The position numbers and the translations under genes were made by a program. Positions 48,981-60,954 of a stretch of DNA of 64,000 bases are shown one piece after another. Origin of the DNA: Peromyscus leucopus. Its lineage: Eukaryota; Chordata; Mammalia; Rodentia; Cricetidae. The stretch covers positions 8,397,231 through 8,461,230 of the forward strand of contig NC_051071.1 of assembly GCF_004664715.2 (NCBI RefSeq), given 5' to 3'. How positions within the stretch are numbered: the first letter of the stretch is position 1; each line of letters opens with the position of its first letter. The notes beneath the pieces are model-generated. The model ran no database searches, was not told the origin of the DNA, and worked only from the letters and a program-made list of their open reading frames with translations.

Positions 48981-49127
48981 ATTAAAAGACTTAATCCCTG
49001 TTATTAAAAGCCATACTGCTCTGGACTGCAAAACAGCTTCAGTAGATAAAACAAAATTTTCAGGAGAAATCATAGAACAAGTTTTTTGGCAAAATTCTAT
49101 AAATTTTCAAAGACCAAAGCTAAAAAT

Positions 49128-49260
49128 ACAAATAAATGGAATTGAAATAGAGGGGTTGGTTGACATAGGTGCAGATGTAGCAATAATTTCACCAAAATCT
49201 TGGCATCTAGATCAACCTCCTCAGTAGGTAAGTGTTCAGCTTCTAGGGATTGGAACTTTA
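49128..49260 (+). pseudogene. Proviral aspartic protease remnant
   Basis: The active-site loop at 49162-49176 reads D-I-G-A-D, with Ile in place of the Thr/Ser normal for retroviral proteases. The frame is open from 48877 but stops at 49227, before the flap and C-terminal strand. Inactive. Confidence 0.85.
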
Positions 49261-49559
49261 TCTCAGGTAAAACAAAGTGCAAGATGAGTCAAGTGTATAG
49301 AGCCAGAAGGACAGATAGGAAAATTAAAACCAAATGTGGCTAACAATGAATATATGGGGATGTGATTTGTTGCAACAATGGAAAACACAGATTAACATTC
49401 CTCCAATCTCAGAAACAAACCATAATTAAAAGGTATTATCAAGGGCAATTATTGACTGTTCAAGTTGTACATAAGCAGGGCATAACAGCTGCTGATCTTT
49501 CAAAGGTACCAACAGCTATTTTAAAATAGTTAACTGATGAATGGGTGAACTGTGTGTGT

Positions 49560-51300
49560 AAAACAATGGTCTTTGACATCAGAAAAATTACAGGCATTAG
49601 AACAGCTGGTACAGGATCAGCTGAATGTTCAACATATTGAAAAAAATTGACCAGTCCTTGGAATTCTTCTATATTTGTTATTAAATAGAAATCTGGAAAA
49701 TGGAGAATGTTAACAGATTTAAGAGCCATATATAAGGTAATTCAACCAATGGGCTCTTTACAGCCTGGAACTCCCTTGCCTTCTTTATTACCAAATGATG
49801 GTCAGTTATAGTGATTGGTTTAAAAGAATGTTTTTTTTGTTCTATCTTTACAAGGACATGATAGAGACAAATCTGCCTTCACAGTGCCTACTTTTAATAA
49901 TTCCCAGCCTGTAAAAAGGTACCCCTAAGCTCTTTTTCTCCCAACCCTTGCCCTTCATTACCCCTCTCACCCCAGTTTGCTCATGTAGATCTCATTCATT
50001 TCTCCATCACCGAGTGAGTGGGAGGTCCTAGCTGGATCAGAAAGAGAGTGGGAGAACAAGGAAAGAGATACAATGATAAATAAAGACACCATGGGAATAG
50101 GAAGAAGCAGAGTGCTAGAGAGGTCCCCAGAAATCCAAAGATGACTTGACTATAGACTACTGGCGGTGGTCAAGAGAGTATTTAACTGACCTACTCTGAT
50201 GATTAGATGGCTGAACACCCTAACTGTCATGATAGAACCATCATCCAGTGAATGATGGAAGCAGATGCAGAGATCCACAGCCAAGCCCGAGGTGGAGCTC
50301 CAGGAGTCCAATCGATGAGAGAGAGGAGGGATCATATGAGCAAGAGATATTGAGACCATGATTAGAAAAAGTACAGAGACAACTAGCCAAACCAGTAGAA
50401 ATATATGAACTGTGAACCAATAGCTAAGGAACCCCATGGAACTAGACTAGGCCCTCTGGATAAGGGAGACAGTTGTTTAGCATGGACTGTTTAGGGGACG
50501 CCCAGGCAGTGAGACCAGGACCTGTCCTTAGTGCATGAGCCAGCTTTTTGGAACCTAGTACCTATGCTGAGACACTTTGCTCAGCCTTGGTACAGGGAGG
50601 AGGGGATTGTACCTGCCTCAACTGAATGTACCAGGCTCTGCTGACTCCCCAGGGGAGACCTTACCTTGGAGGAGGTGGGAATGGCGGGTGGGTTGAGGGG
50701 AGAAGGCTTGGGTGAGAGGAGGGAGGACAGGGGAATCCATGGTTGGTATGTAAAATGAATAGAAAATCTCTTAATAAAAAGGGGGAAAAAGGTACCACTG
50801 GACTATTCTTCCACACAGAATGTTAAACAGCACACCTTGTGTAAATATTTTGTACAACAGTCCATATTTTACCATTATATGGGTGATACCTTATTGGTTG
50901 ATTCAGACACAGATGTTTTGGAAAAACATTTGATGAGGTAAAGAGAATTTTGCCTTGTTGGGGATTATAAATTGCTCCTGAAAAACCACTAAGAGGAGAC
51001 TCTATTATTTATTTAGGATATAAGATAGTTTTGCAGAAAATTCAACCACAAAGTACAAATTGGGAGAGATCAGTTAGGAACTCTTAATGATTTTCAAAAA
51101 TTGCTGTGAGATATTAACTGGCTATGACCCACAACTAGATTAACAAATCAAGAACTAAGTAATTTATTTCAAACCTTAGGAGGTGATAAAGGCTTAAAAA
51201 GTCCAAGAAAACTATCAGATAAGGATAATAGAGAATTGGCTCTAGAAAAGAAATTACAAGATGCATACATGAATCACTTAGATCCATAGCTTGGTTGTAC
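49560..51300 (+). pseudogene. Proviral reverse transcriptase remnant, split by L1
   Basis: A LTDLRA motif at about 49709 marks the start of the palm. The catalytic motif at 50870-50887 reads Y-H-Y-M-G-D, so the first catalytic Asp of YMDD is Gly. An 862-bp L1 piece at 49924-50785 interrupts the domain. There are many stops and frameshifts. Confidence 0.88.
49924..50785 (+). mobile_element. L1 3' UTR, 5'-truncated, nested in provirus
   Basis: The sequence is the 3' UTR of a rodent L1: 'aactaggccctctggataag', 'agctttttggaacctagtac', 'aatccatggttggtatgtaa', ending in 'ctcttaataaaaag'. It is flanked by an 11-bp duplication of proviral sequence, AAAAAGGTACC, at 49913-49923 and 50786-50796. The proviral reading resumes directly after it. 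Confidence 0.9.
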
Positions 51301-51569
51301 CTTCTACTCATTCTCCTACAGGAATTCTAATGCAGAGAGAAGATAATATCTGAGAATGGATATTTTTACCACACAGAGTAAAAAATTAAAGACCTATGTA
51401 GAAAAAGTCTCTGAATTGACTCTGAAAGGAAAATTAAGACTTTCGTCAATTAACAGAAATAGACCCAGCAGAAATTGTTGTACCTTTTACTAATACTAAA
51501 ATTGCCTCATTATGCACAGAAAATGAACACTGGCAAAGAGCTTGCGGTAATTTCTTGGGAAATATTAGC

Positions 51570-52064
51570 AATAAATATCCCTAAAACAAAAGACTTCAGG
51601 TTATAAAAAGAACTAAGTGGATTCTTTCTTGTATAATAAAAGGAACACCGATTTCTGGAGCTCCTACATTCTATATTGATGCAAATAGATAAGAAAGGGC
51701 AGGCTATAAATCAGGAAAATTAAATAAAGTGGCTCAAAGTCCTTATGATTCAGTTCAGAAATCAGAATTATATGCTATTCCCATGGTATTATTAGATTTT
51801 CCAAAACATCTTAATATAGTTGCTGACTCTCAATATGCAGAAAGAGTTGTTTTACATATTGAAACTGCTGAACTTATTCCAGATGATTCAGAATTAACTT
51901 TGTTACTTATTCAACTACAACAAGTAATCAGAAATAAAAATCACTCTTTGTATATAACACATATCAGATGCCATATAGGCATACCAGGACCTATAGCACA
52001 AGGTAATGATGAAATTGATCATCTATTGGTAGGATATATACTAGAAGCCTCAGAATTTCATTAG
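51570..52064 (+). pseudogene. Proviral RNase H remnant
   Basis: The best preserved part of pol. A 111-codon frame is open at 51729-52064. Acidic catalytic positions can be traced as Y-I-D-A (near 51676), S-E-L-Y (51763), A-D-S-Q (51822) and N-D-E-I-D (52003). A stop (TAG) follows the first of these at about 51687, and frameshifts lie upstream, so no complete domain is encoded. Confidence 0.85.
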
Positions 52065-52900
52065 AAACACCATTTTAACAGCAAAGATCTGAAGAAAGAT
52101 TTTTCTATCACTTGGCCACAAGTCAAAAAATTATAATGAAATGTCCTACTTGTTCTCTGTATAATCAAACTCTATACCTGGAGGAAGTAACCCAAAAGGT
52201 AGTCAAAGAAATGAAAATTGGCAAAATAGTGTGCTTCATTTTGCAGAGTTTGGAAAATTAAAGTATGTGCACCATACCATAGATACATAGTCAGAATTTC
52301 AATGGGCAACTGCTTTAAGTTCTGGAAAGGCTGATTCTGTAATTACACATTTATTAGAAGTCATGGCCACTATGGGGATAACTGTACAAATCAAGACAAA
52401 CAATACTCCAGCACATGTCTCTAGTAAAATAAAACGTTTTTTGTTTTTTGGTTTTTTTTTTTTCTGCATGTTACATCATGAAGAATATTACAGGTATACC
52501 ACACAATCCTACAGGACAAGCAGTTATAGAAAGATTACTTGCACTTTAATAGAAATGCTCAATAAACAGAAAAAGGTAATAAAAAACAGATAAAGATTAC
52601 ACAGTGCTGTATTGACTCTAAATTTTTAAATGCTAATGAAAAAGGAACAACAGCTGCAGAGAGACATTGGATGATAGAAAAAATGATAAATTAAATAAAT
52701 CAGTCTATATATCTTAAAGATGTGTTGACCTCAGAATGGAAACCAGATTTATTTGTGTTACGTTGGGGAAAAGGTTTTGCCTTTTTTCCACGGGAGAAGA
52801 AAAGCTATGGATACCATCAAGATTGATAAAGATTGGATTCAAACAAGAGAGACTTCTTGATTAGAAGAGGTGATAGATCCAAGCTAACTTATAAGACTAA
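52065..52900 (+). pseudogene. Proviral integrase remnant
   Basis: A zinc-binding HH near 52068 and a C-P-T-C near 52144 mark the N-terminal domain in shifted frames. The catalytic core is recognisable to about 52450. A TTTTGG-rich insertion or expansion follows near 52437-52465, and the C-terminal domain continues to about 52840. Several stops are present. Confidence 0.8.
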
Positions 52901-55533
52901 TAAATGCCTTTCATCTGATCAGGTAAAAAAATAACTTTTTGATATTAAAAGATAATACTTTTTCTGTTGCCAAAAAAACAGTTTGCCATAACAAAGATAT
53001 AACTTGACCAAAAAGGACCTCCCCAATGTTCGGGTTGGAGAAGAGTTTTGTTTTTGTCTTTGCAAGAGAATAAAATTATCCAACTAAAGAATCTGAAGAC
53101 CACTGGACAAATGAGACATGTGAAGAAGAATGAACCATCCAGGGAAAACGTCCCCAAAAAGGAGTAAAATTAGTCTAACAGTATAACACATTTCCAACAG
53201 GATAAAATTTCATAAATCTTCCAAAATGATTGTTTTTGCTGCTCTCTATAAACATATAAAAAGTCAAATGGTCTCTTTTGGGACTATCAATTAAAAATCA
53301 GAGCTGGCTTTGGAACTGGAGCATGGCTCTCTCCTTCTCTAAACCCAAGCATGCTTGTTAAGAAAAATGCAAATTCTTTGTCTCATGTCAGAAGAGCCAC
53401 CTGGTATGGGACAGAAGAAAAACCAAAATTAAGGGACGATTCTATTGCCACTAATCTCATAATCATTTGGCTTATTTTCACTCTTTAAAACTTTTCTTAA
53501 GATATAAATATTATCTCAAAATTTGTAAGATTAATATATATATATATTTAAATTTTGTCATGATATTAATGGGCATATAGAGTACTAACTAATTCTATAA
53601 ATAGGCTTCATCTAGCTTCCTATATGAGATTTTGGGTTTGAGTCTAAAGCAAGTAACTAGGAATTAAGTTTGTGTATCCCAGAAAAGCTTAATAGATTGT
53701 GGTCATCTAACCTCTCTGAGATCTGCTGCATGTAATATTTAAGATGTGTAATTTTTCTCCAGTGAACTGTGAACATTCCTAACAGCAGCCTTTGAAGTCT
53801 CCAAAGAGATGATGAGGCCCCACAACAACAATGCCTCCTGGATTGTGTTAACACCAATAAGCTGACAAACACCACCCAAAGATCAGCTTTGAATTATAAA
53901 CTGCTCAGGACAATTTCAAGGCAGTTAGCTGAGATTGTCCAGTCTCACAGAATACTCCAGCCAGGACTTCAGATAAGCCCTGCAATTTTCCATAAAATGA
54001 GACTAAAAAAAAAATAATACAGTTACTTCTCTCAGGACTTCAGATAAGCCCTGAACTTTCCCACTATGAACAGCCTAGACAACCAATGTTACAGCTAGTT
54101 TTCCCAGGACTTGACCATTATCTCAGTTTTCTCAGGGTCCCCTAAAGATGAAATCACCCCCCCTCCAAGCAACATTAAGTAATTTTAAGAATACAATGCC
54201 AAGAGGTGGAGTAGGTGGGTTTTGGTCATACAATGGGTTAAGAATGTTTGTCATCATTTAGGGGGTATTGGTTGCAAACTGTTACTGGTCATGGTAAGGA
54301 AGAAACTAAGCAAGAGATGTTGGATTCAAGGATCTGTTTTGGAAAGAAAAAATGGGATATGGAAAGGATAGGATAAAGAAATAGATTACTGAATCTACTT
54401 TAAACTAAAAAAACAACTATTAATCCCAAATATTTTATAATGGCATGGATTTTTATATATTGATACAAATTTAAGGTTATTTTTGTTATGCTGTATATAT
54501 GTTTCTACTCTTGTTAAAGATTCTGTACCTATACAATTCATTTTAAAATATAATGTATATTTAAGAAATACAGGTTAGTAGTTAGTTATCTATAATAATC
54601 AAAGTTGTAGTTATGTTAGGCATGTTTTCAAGGTTAAACAGAGATATATATTTTAGATAGATAGGTGGTCTTCAAACACTTCAGAGACCTAGAGATTATG
54701 GCATTTACAATGTTTTAATAATCTAAGGCTTTTCATGACAATGAGACCCATCTGCTCCTGGCAGCACCAATTTACTTCAAAAAAGGATGATGGGCATCAA
54801 TGAACCTCTATATGGAGTTTGTTTTCAATGTGGCAAAGTTAGCCACTGGGCAAGAAACTGCCCTTGCCTCGAATGGTAACAGTATGTTGTCCAAATTGAA
54901 TGAACAGAACACGAAAGAAGGCAACTGCCGAACTTTGCCAAAACAAGGTAGGCTAGTCCTTCAAAATTCATACTTCACATAAAAGTCTGTCAGATATTCT
55001 AGGCTTGAAAGCTGGAGATGGATGCCCCAATGTTGCAGCGGAACCTTGGGTGACCATCCAGGCATCTAGCTATTTCTGTCATTTCTATAGTTTTTGTAGT
55101 TGTTTGCTCTGCTCTTCCTATTTACTCAAGTAATATTATATCCTTCTTGAGTCTCTGATGGAGTTGAAAATGAGATAGTTAAAGTTATAGTTTTCTTTGT
55201 TAACAAATTCAGTAAAGAAACTTACAAAAGAAGTATAGGTTTATAGGCTAAGAGACATAAAAGCTTAAATTGTTTAAGCTTTCAATATTTTCAAACACTA
55301 AAAATATTTTAGGTCTAAAAAGATAGTTTTGGGTTGGTGATACAAGTTAGGATAGAAAGTAAATTAGGTATGAAACATTGGACTCACCAAGATAGGATAG
55401 GTAATAGAATAGTTTCTCTGAATTAGCCAAATACAAATGGACTGGACATTGTGAATGCAATACTTACTTGATAATTGTTATTATGTATATTATTTTACTG
55501 TGTTAGAGCTAAAACCTTTCCTTTTTATTTAGA
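52901..55533 (+). other. Proviral 3' internal region without recognisable env
   Basis: 2.6 kb between integrase and the polypurine tract. No surface/transmembrane signature (fusion peptide, immunosuppressive-like region, membrane anchor) was seen in any frame. The 'caggacttcagataagccct' phrase occurs twice (near 53965 and 54036). A short zinc-knuckle frame is listed separately. Confidence 0.6.
54745..54879 (+). other. Short open frame with an intact CCHC zinc knuckle
   Basis: After a TGA at 54742, a frame of about 44 codons runs to TAA at 54877. It contains C-x2-C-x4-H-x4-C with all four ligands present (54820-54861; CFQCGKVSHWARNC). The motif is of nucleocapsid type but lies about 6 kb downstream of the gag knuckles, where env would be expected. 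It has no evident promoter or splice context. Confidence 0.55.
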
Positions 55534-55547
55534 CAAAAAGGAGGAAA
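55534..55547 (+). other. Polypurine tract
   Basis: 'aaaaaggaggaaa' directly precedes the 3' LTR, the usual site where plus-strand synthesis is primed. Confidence 0.85.
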
Positions 55548-56063
55548 TGTTAGGGGATATTTAATCACACTCTGAACATCGAGTTTGCATTTGCATTGAT
55601 TAAATAAAATTAACCTTGGGTCAGGAGGCTGAGTTAACAACTCGTGGACAGGAAGTAATCATAGAGAATCAGAAGGCATCCAGAAGAGATAGAGAGACAC
55701 CGGAAGTAGCAGGAAGGGCTTTAGAGTGGCACAGCTTTTTCTGGTTTGGCGGGGTGGAAGCATGGGTGTTTTGGAGACACCAGCAAGGACAGAGGGTTAG
55801 CTAGTTGCTACTCAGCCTCTCTGAGCTCACAGGTTTTCACCCTAGCATTTAAATCTTGAGTCTTATTTATAAACAGAATGACTGATTTAGTTAAAGCTAC
55901 CTTTAATGGCAATGAAGGGCCTGTGCCTGTGAGAACAGAATTCCCGCCAGGTTGTGGCCTGAGAGCTGCTGTAGAGAAGTAGGCCAGTAAATGTGGAGTT
56001 GCAATTGCTGGCTGAAGTAGCATTAGATTAAGGCGGAATCACTGTGCTGAAATTAAAACAACA
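55548..56063 (+). mobile_element. 3' LTR of provirus, 516 bp
   Basis: TGTTAGGGGATATT to AAAACAACA, followed by TTGGAG and then the rest of the interrupted B1. Confidence 0.93.
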
Positions 56064-56149
56064 TTGGAGGTCAGCCTGATCTACAGAGGGAGTTCCAGGG
56101 CAGCCAAGGCTACACAGAGGAACTCTGTCTTGAAAAACAAAAAATAAAC
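56064..56149 (+). mobile_element. B1 SINE, right part, after the provirus
   Basis: 'ggtcagcctgatctacagag' and 'ctacacagaggaactctgtc' complete the B1 begun at 46706. The first six bases are the proviral target duplication. Confidence 0.92.
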
Positions 56150-57064
56150 AAATAAGTAAGTAAGTAAAAATAAATAAATAAATGAAGTCCGGGTTTTCTC
56201 TACCACCACTTCCTCTGCTGTGTGTTAAACTCCATGCCCACCCCGTCTCCTCTCAGTAGCAAAGTGGTCTTTGCAAATGTCTCCCCATACGCAGCATTCT
56301 CATCAATATGCTTCCCATCCCTTGCTACCAACATGGTCTCTTATTAATGATACCTTCACTGTGGTGTCTCCTAGCTTATCCTTGCTATATTTTTCTTGTC
56401 AATGAATTAAGCTGCTTAAGTACATATCGGCTTCAGAATTCCACGACTCTTCCTTCCATATCATGTATCTTTTCTACAGAGAAATTTAATTTTCAATTCC
56501 TTTTTCCTCACTCATTCACTAAAAAGCCAACACAACCTGTACTTGTGATCAGTCATAAAATCCTTGTGTCTCTACTCTTAAACAGCTCTGGTTTCTTTTT
56601 CTTTACTCAGACACTGAAGGCAGAACTCAGGTTTGTGCCCTACCTTCTGAAGAGCTATTTCTGTGACAGTCAGTTTTACTCACACTGCATACCAGGACTG
56701 AGATGACAGCATGGTTCTTCCCAAATTATAAGACTATGTGTTGTACAATAAATATCACTGGAAAGCTGTGGAAGTCTTCTAATCCTTCGCATTGCCCCCT
56801 TAAATTTCTACTCAGAACTTGTTAGAGAAGTATACACAATTGTTGTTTACAGCTTTCAATAAAAACAAATAGACAATTGATGTGTTAACTCTAAAAACTA
56901 ACAGTCATTTGCAAATGACAAACTGGTTTGGAAGAATCAGAAATGTTTTGGGGATATTGGCACTATGTTGATAAACACTTCAGGCAAAACTCTCATCAGC
57001 AGAACCATCTGATATCAGGCCACCTATTCCACTAACACATGTATAAAGGCAAACACCACATCAC

Positions 57065-57123
57065 CTTGCCTTCTTCAGTTGCAGATCTTTAGGCAGCACT
57101 ATTCTGAGGTGAAAGTCGCTTCC
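57065..57123 (-). CDS. Fancl: FANCL exon 2
   Basis: A 59-nt exon encoding codons 33-51 plus two bases: GSDFHLRIVLPKDLQLKKA. The GxDFHLRI...LPxDLQLK signature is the clearest FANCL identifier in the window and lies in the N-terminal E2-like fold. The acceptor reads TTTTCCACAG| and the donor AAG|GTGATG. The length equals human exon 2 (coding positions 97-155). Confidence 0.98.
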
Positions 57124-57280
57124 CTGTGGAAAATAAAAGTGCAAATTTACTTCTTTCACTTAATGTCAAAAAGTTAATGTCACACAAAACATATTGTCCT
57201 ATATTTATAAAAGATATCAAGTTTAGCTAAATTTCTATACTTGAAAAATATAAGCAAAAAGTATATAAATATGTATATAC

Positions 57281-57286
<6 letters not shown>

Positions 57287-57328
<42 letters not shown>
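57287..57328. repeat. (GT)n(AT)n tract
   Basis: A GT run passing into AT repeats, embedded in 'tatatacatatatgtg' sequence. Confidence 0.93.
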
Positions 57329-57360
57329 GAAATTATGCAACATTTAGATAGGGCCAGGAA

Positions 57361-57538
57361 TTTTTGTTTGTTTGTTTGTTTGTTTGTTTGTTTATCAAGA
57401 CAGGGTTTCTCTGTGTAGTTTTGGAGTCTGTCCTGGAACTCGCTCTGTAGACCAGGCTGGCCTTGAACTCATAGAGATCCACCTTCCTCTGCCTCCCTAG
57501 TGATGGGATTGAAGGCATGTGCTACCACTGCTCAGTGG
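57361..57538 (-). mobile_element. B1 SINE with (TTTG)n tail
   Basis: The (TTTG)8 tract at 57363-57391 is the A-rich tail in reverse. 'gacagggtttctctgtgtag' and 'agaccaggctggccttgaac' follow. This copy has the murine-type 'ctgtagaccagg' middle, so it is older than the cricetid-type copies. Confidence 0.92.
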
Positions 57539-57806
57539 GACTGTATTTTTAAAGAAAAAGACACAAGGAAAAGAAATACAATGAAATTGTTAGAAAACAT
57601 TCAAAAATTTATTTCTTAAACTATAAATTCATCAAAAAGAATATTGCTTCAAGTTGCTATGGATGAGGAAGAAAAAAATTATAATATAAAATAAGAATAT
57701 ACAATATATTCAGATTTTAAGTTTGCAATTTCTAAGTTTTAATAAAATGAAAGAAAACATAATGTTATATAACCTCAGTGTTTAAACAAAACAGACAGTT
57801 ATAGAG

Positions 57807-58063
57807 ATTAGAGAAATATCTCAGCAGGTAAGCAGCTTGCTGCGCAAGCATGAAGATCTAAGTTCAATCCCAGCACCCACATAAAAAGCCTGTAACCCCA
57901 GTGCGGTGTCCGTGGAGGCAGGAGGATCTTGGGGCTTGCTGGCCTCCAGCCTAGCTCCATGTTTAATAAGAGACCATGTCTTAAAACAGCAGAGAATGGC
58001 AGAACAGGCCAGCCAAAGTCCTCTGCAACCTACACATAAACACACCAAAGCAGGTATGTACAT

Positions 58064-58107
<44 letters not shown>
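57807..58107 (+). mobile_element. B4-type SINE ending in (CA)n
   Basis: A tRNA-derived head ('gagaaatatctcagcaggta') and 'agttcaatcccagcacccac', then a B1-like part ('ctggcctccagcctagctcc'). It ends in 19 CA units at 58069-58106. Confidence 0.8.
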
Positions 58108-58108
<1 letters not shown>

Positions 58109-59269
58109 ATGAAACAATTTATATAGTTAACCTCCAATAAATAAAATAAGTAGTACATTAACTTTTTAAGTCTAAATATTCACTATTTATACAAAAATTT
58201 TTCTCTATAGTCTACAGAAAGGAAATTGTGTTCTTTGAAAAATTATATTGGTTTTACTTTCTTTCAAAAGCAGCTAGGTAAGCGGTTTAAACTCTGTAGC
58301 TTAAATAGGATGATACAAGAGAAATCTGAGCAAAAACAAGCAGAAGACAAACAGAAATGTAATCTTTTACTCCAACAATATAAAATGAAAAGAGTAATAA
58401 AATGCTTGAAAAACAATTACCATGTGGAATTTTAGCAGACTCCCTCAAAGCAGATTCAAAAACAGAGGAACACAATTAAATGTACCCCATAACCTTTACT
58501 TTCATGGTAATATTACAGTTCTGACTTTCATTACATTTAAATGTCCTTTAAAAAAATGAAACAAAATGTACTACTGACCTTTTCAAAAGGTCAAGTAACA
58601 ATAATTCACTATTTCATTAAAGCACTAAAAGGTATTATGTAGTAACTTCAGCCTAACTTCACACACCCCACACACAGGTCTAAGAACGATATGAAATGCA
58701 CAGTGTACTTGAAAGCAGTAAAAGCGATTCTACTTTACCTGAAAGAAAAAACCTCAAAGTCCCAGATTTGGGAGATCCAGACACTGTAAAAGGTCAAGTG
58801 GGCCAATACTTGACTTTTCCAAGAAAATATACAAAACTAGACTTTCCATACTTAAAGCAACTAAATAGTATTATTCTTTCTCAAAAGGCAGATTCTTCAA
58901 GCTTCCAGACAATGAAAGTACAGAGTGTGTAAACCTGAATGTCCTGACACACCCTACCAAAAAACTACAGTGATTAATAATCTAAGCCAAAAAAAAAAAA
59001 AGTCAAAATTCCCACGTTTGCAACCAGAAGTCAGAGAAGACAGACAATAACTGTGTAATTACTTGTAGGAGGGAGGAGAATCACTTTTGAGTAGAGATCC
59101 TTCTGAGGTTCGAACAGCAATAAGCAGTTGGAGTATTATCAAATTAAAAAAAAAACACACACAAAAGAAAGAATGAGGGGCTTGGTGTTAAGTGCAGAAG
59201 TAATTACCAAGAATTCTGGATGAACAGAGCAACGACAATAAGTAAGAGACCTAATATGAAGCAAATACT

Positions 59270-59400
59270 CCAGGAGAGATGGCAAGGGCAGCCATGTACT
59301 GCGCTCTCAGCACTCAGGAAGGTGACAGAGGAGGACCATGAGTTTGAGGCTTGCCTGGGCCACACAGTGAGTACTATTTTAAAAAAGGAAAAAAGAAAGA
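59270..59400 (+). mobile_element. B1-related SINE, diverged
   Basis: 'ctctcagcactcaggaaggt' and 'tgagtttgaggcttgcctgg' match the B1 core. An A-rich tail follows. Confidence 0.65.
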
Positions 59401-60186
59401 GTCAAGGGGATGTCTGAAAACATTTCAGAGCAGGAAAAAAATTGGGTAGAAACACCCTTTGGAAAATGCACGTCAGAAAGAAAAAATAACAGGGAGAAAC
59501 TAACATTTTTAGGAGAAGACTAAGAGCCTAAAGACTTATCAGCACTCCCCCAAAAAATAATTCATCAAGTAAACTGCACCTTCCTTCACAGAGGAGTGCA
59601 TTCTTTGTTCTTGAATCAGAAATCTCACAAACTATTGCAAACACCAAACTCCAGGATCTGTGTCCCCAATCCAAAGGTGTAGTGACACACAGACCGTGGT
59701 AAGCAAAGTGTCTCAGGTGATTCGGACCCCAGGAGAACAGAACCCAGGAACACACTAATTAGAAGAAGGATGAGAGTGTCAGGAAATGAACATTTCAAGA
59801 CCAAGATGTCTAAAAGCCAAGACCAGAAACTGAAAGAAGTGATGGACTCATTGACTAAACTCAGAGAGGAAATTAAACAAATCACGACGTTCAGATGAGA
59901 GAATAAGTTTAAACATGCCAAAGGAAGAACAGAGTAAAACAAAATTTCTTAACAGTGGAGTAAAAGCAAGAAAAATGCCATAAGTCCATGAAAAAATAAG
60001 GATGGAGCAGAAAGCACCAGCGAAAGTCCAATACACACGTCACAGGAGACACTGAGAGGATATTTACAATCAGAGCCTAACTCCACTTTCTGAAAGTCAC
60101 CACACAAAAATGGGCACAGATACATGAGAAAAAATGAGTCATAATAATACAGTCTAAAAAAATCAGAATTTAAAAATAAGGAGAAG

Positions 60187-60417
60187 GGGCCAGACAGATG
60201 ACTCAGTGGGTAAGGGAATATGCCATCAAGCCAGAGTGAGTCCCTTCCCTGTGACTCATAGGCTGAAAGAGTGAACCTTCTCCCTCTTATCCGATGACCT
60301 TCAGATTACACACTGTAGCATGCATGTACCTGCATACATGTATATACACACACACATGCACATACATGTATATGCACACACATGCATGTACCTGCATACA
60401 TGCACATAGACACATAT

Positions 60418-60460
<43 letters not shown>
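60187..60460 (+). mobile_element. B3/B4-type SINE head followed by CA-rich array
   Basis: 'ggccagacagatgactcagt' is a tRNA-derived SINE head. From about 60320 the sequence is CATG/CA-rich and ends in 18 CA units at 60424-60459. Confidence 0.65.
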
Positions 60461-60954
60461 TGTAATTTTGAAGGAAAAAATTAAAAATGAGGTTTTAAGG
60501 AAAGTACTGAAAGCTAGGAGACATAGAGCATGCAAACCAGTCTTGTTTTGGAAGGAGGAAGCTGAGGGCTGAACCCATGGATTCACACACACTAGCACAG
60601 CTTCTACCACAGAACTAACTCCCCAGTCTAGTCTACAAAGGAATCTTCCAGCACGTTCAATCCTGGTATAATCCAACCAGCCAAAGTAGAAATCCTTGTA
60701 ATGTAAGAGCCATTACATACAGTACCCAGAAAAGTATTGCTTCACTGGTACAGCCAAATTAATCTCTGCTTATGTTTAACAAAAATAAAAGGAAACCTTA
60801 AAACAGTTGGACTCTCCTCACGTAATAACTACCGCTTACAACAAAAAAACATTCATGGTGGGCACACTAACAAAGCACATTAGACAGTCAAAAAATAAAA
60901 ATAAGGCCCATAATGGGAAGAAAAACCAAGAGACACAAATCCGAAAACAGATGG

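Larger units (their letters stand above)
46779..56063 (+). mobile_element. Decayed class II (ERVK-type) provirus, 9.3 kb
   Basis: A full LTR-internal-LTR structure antisense to FANCL. It has a 6-bp target duplication TTGGAG (46773-46778 and 56064-56069), a Lys-type primer-binding site and a polypurine tract. Remnants in betaretroviral order are gag, protease, reverse transcriptase, RNase H and integrase, all broken by stops and frameshifts. Several catalytic motifs are altered. No env is recognisable. A 5'-truncated L1 (49924-50785) interrupts it. The two LTRs differ at roughly 15% of compared sites at their 5' ends, so the copy is old. I suspect the large mysTR-like family of cricetid rodents, from memory only. 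It cannot encode functional proteins. Confidence 0.95.
45983..57064 (-). other. Fancl: FANCL intron 2
   Basis: An 11-kb GT-AG intron (donor AAG|GTGATG, acceptor TTTCAG|). About 84% of it is one provirus inserted in a B1. 45.98-46.47 and 56.16-57.06 kb are unique-looking AT-rich sequence without anything I can name. Confidence 0.9.

Noticed and set aside
51729..52064. A 111-codon intact frame that might be a domesticated retroviral gene
   Set aside because: It is only part of a decayed RNase H domain. Stops and frameshifts lie on both sides, and there is no promoter or conserved start.
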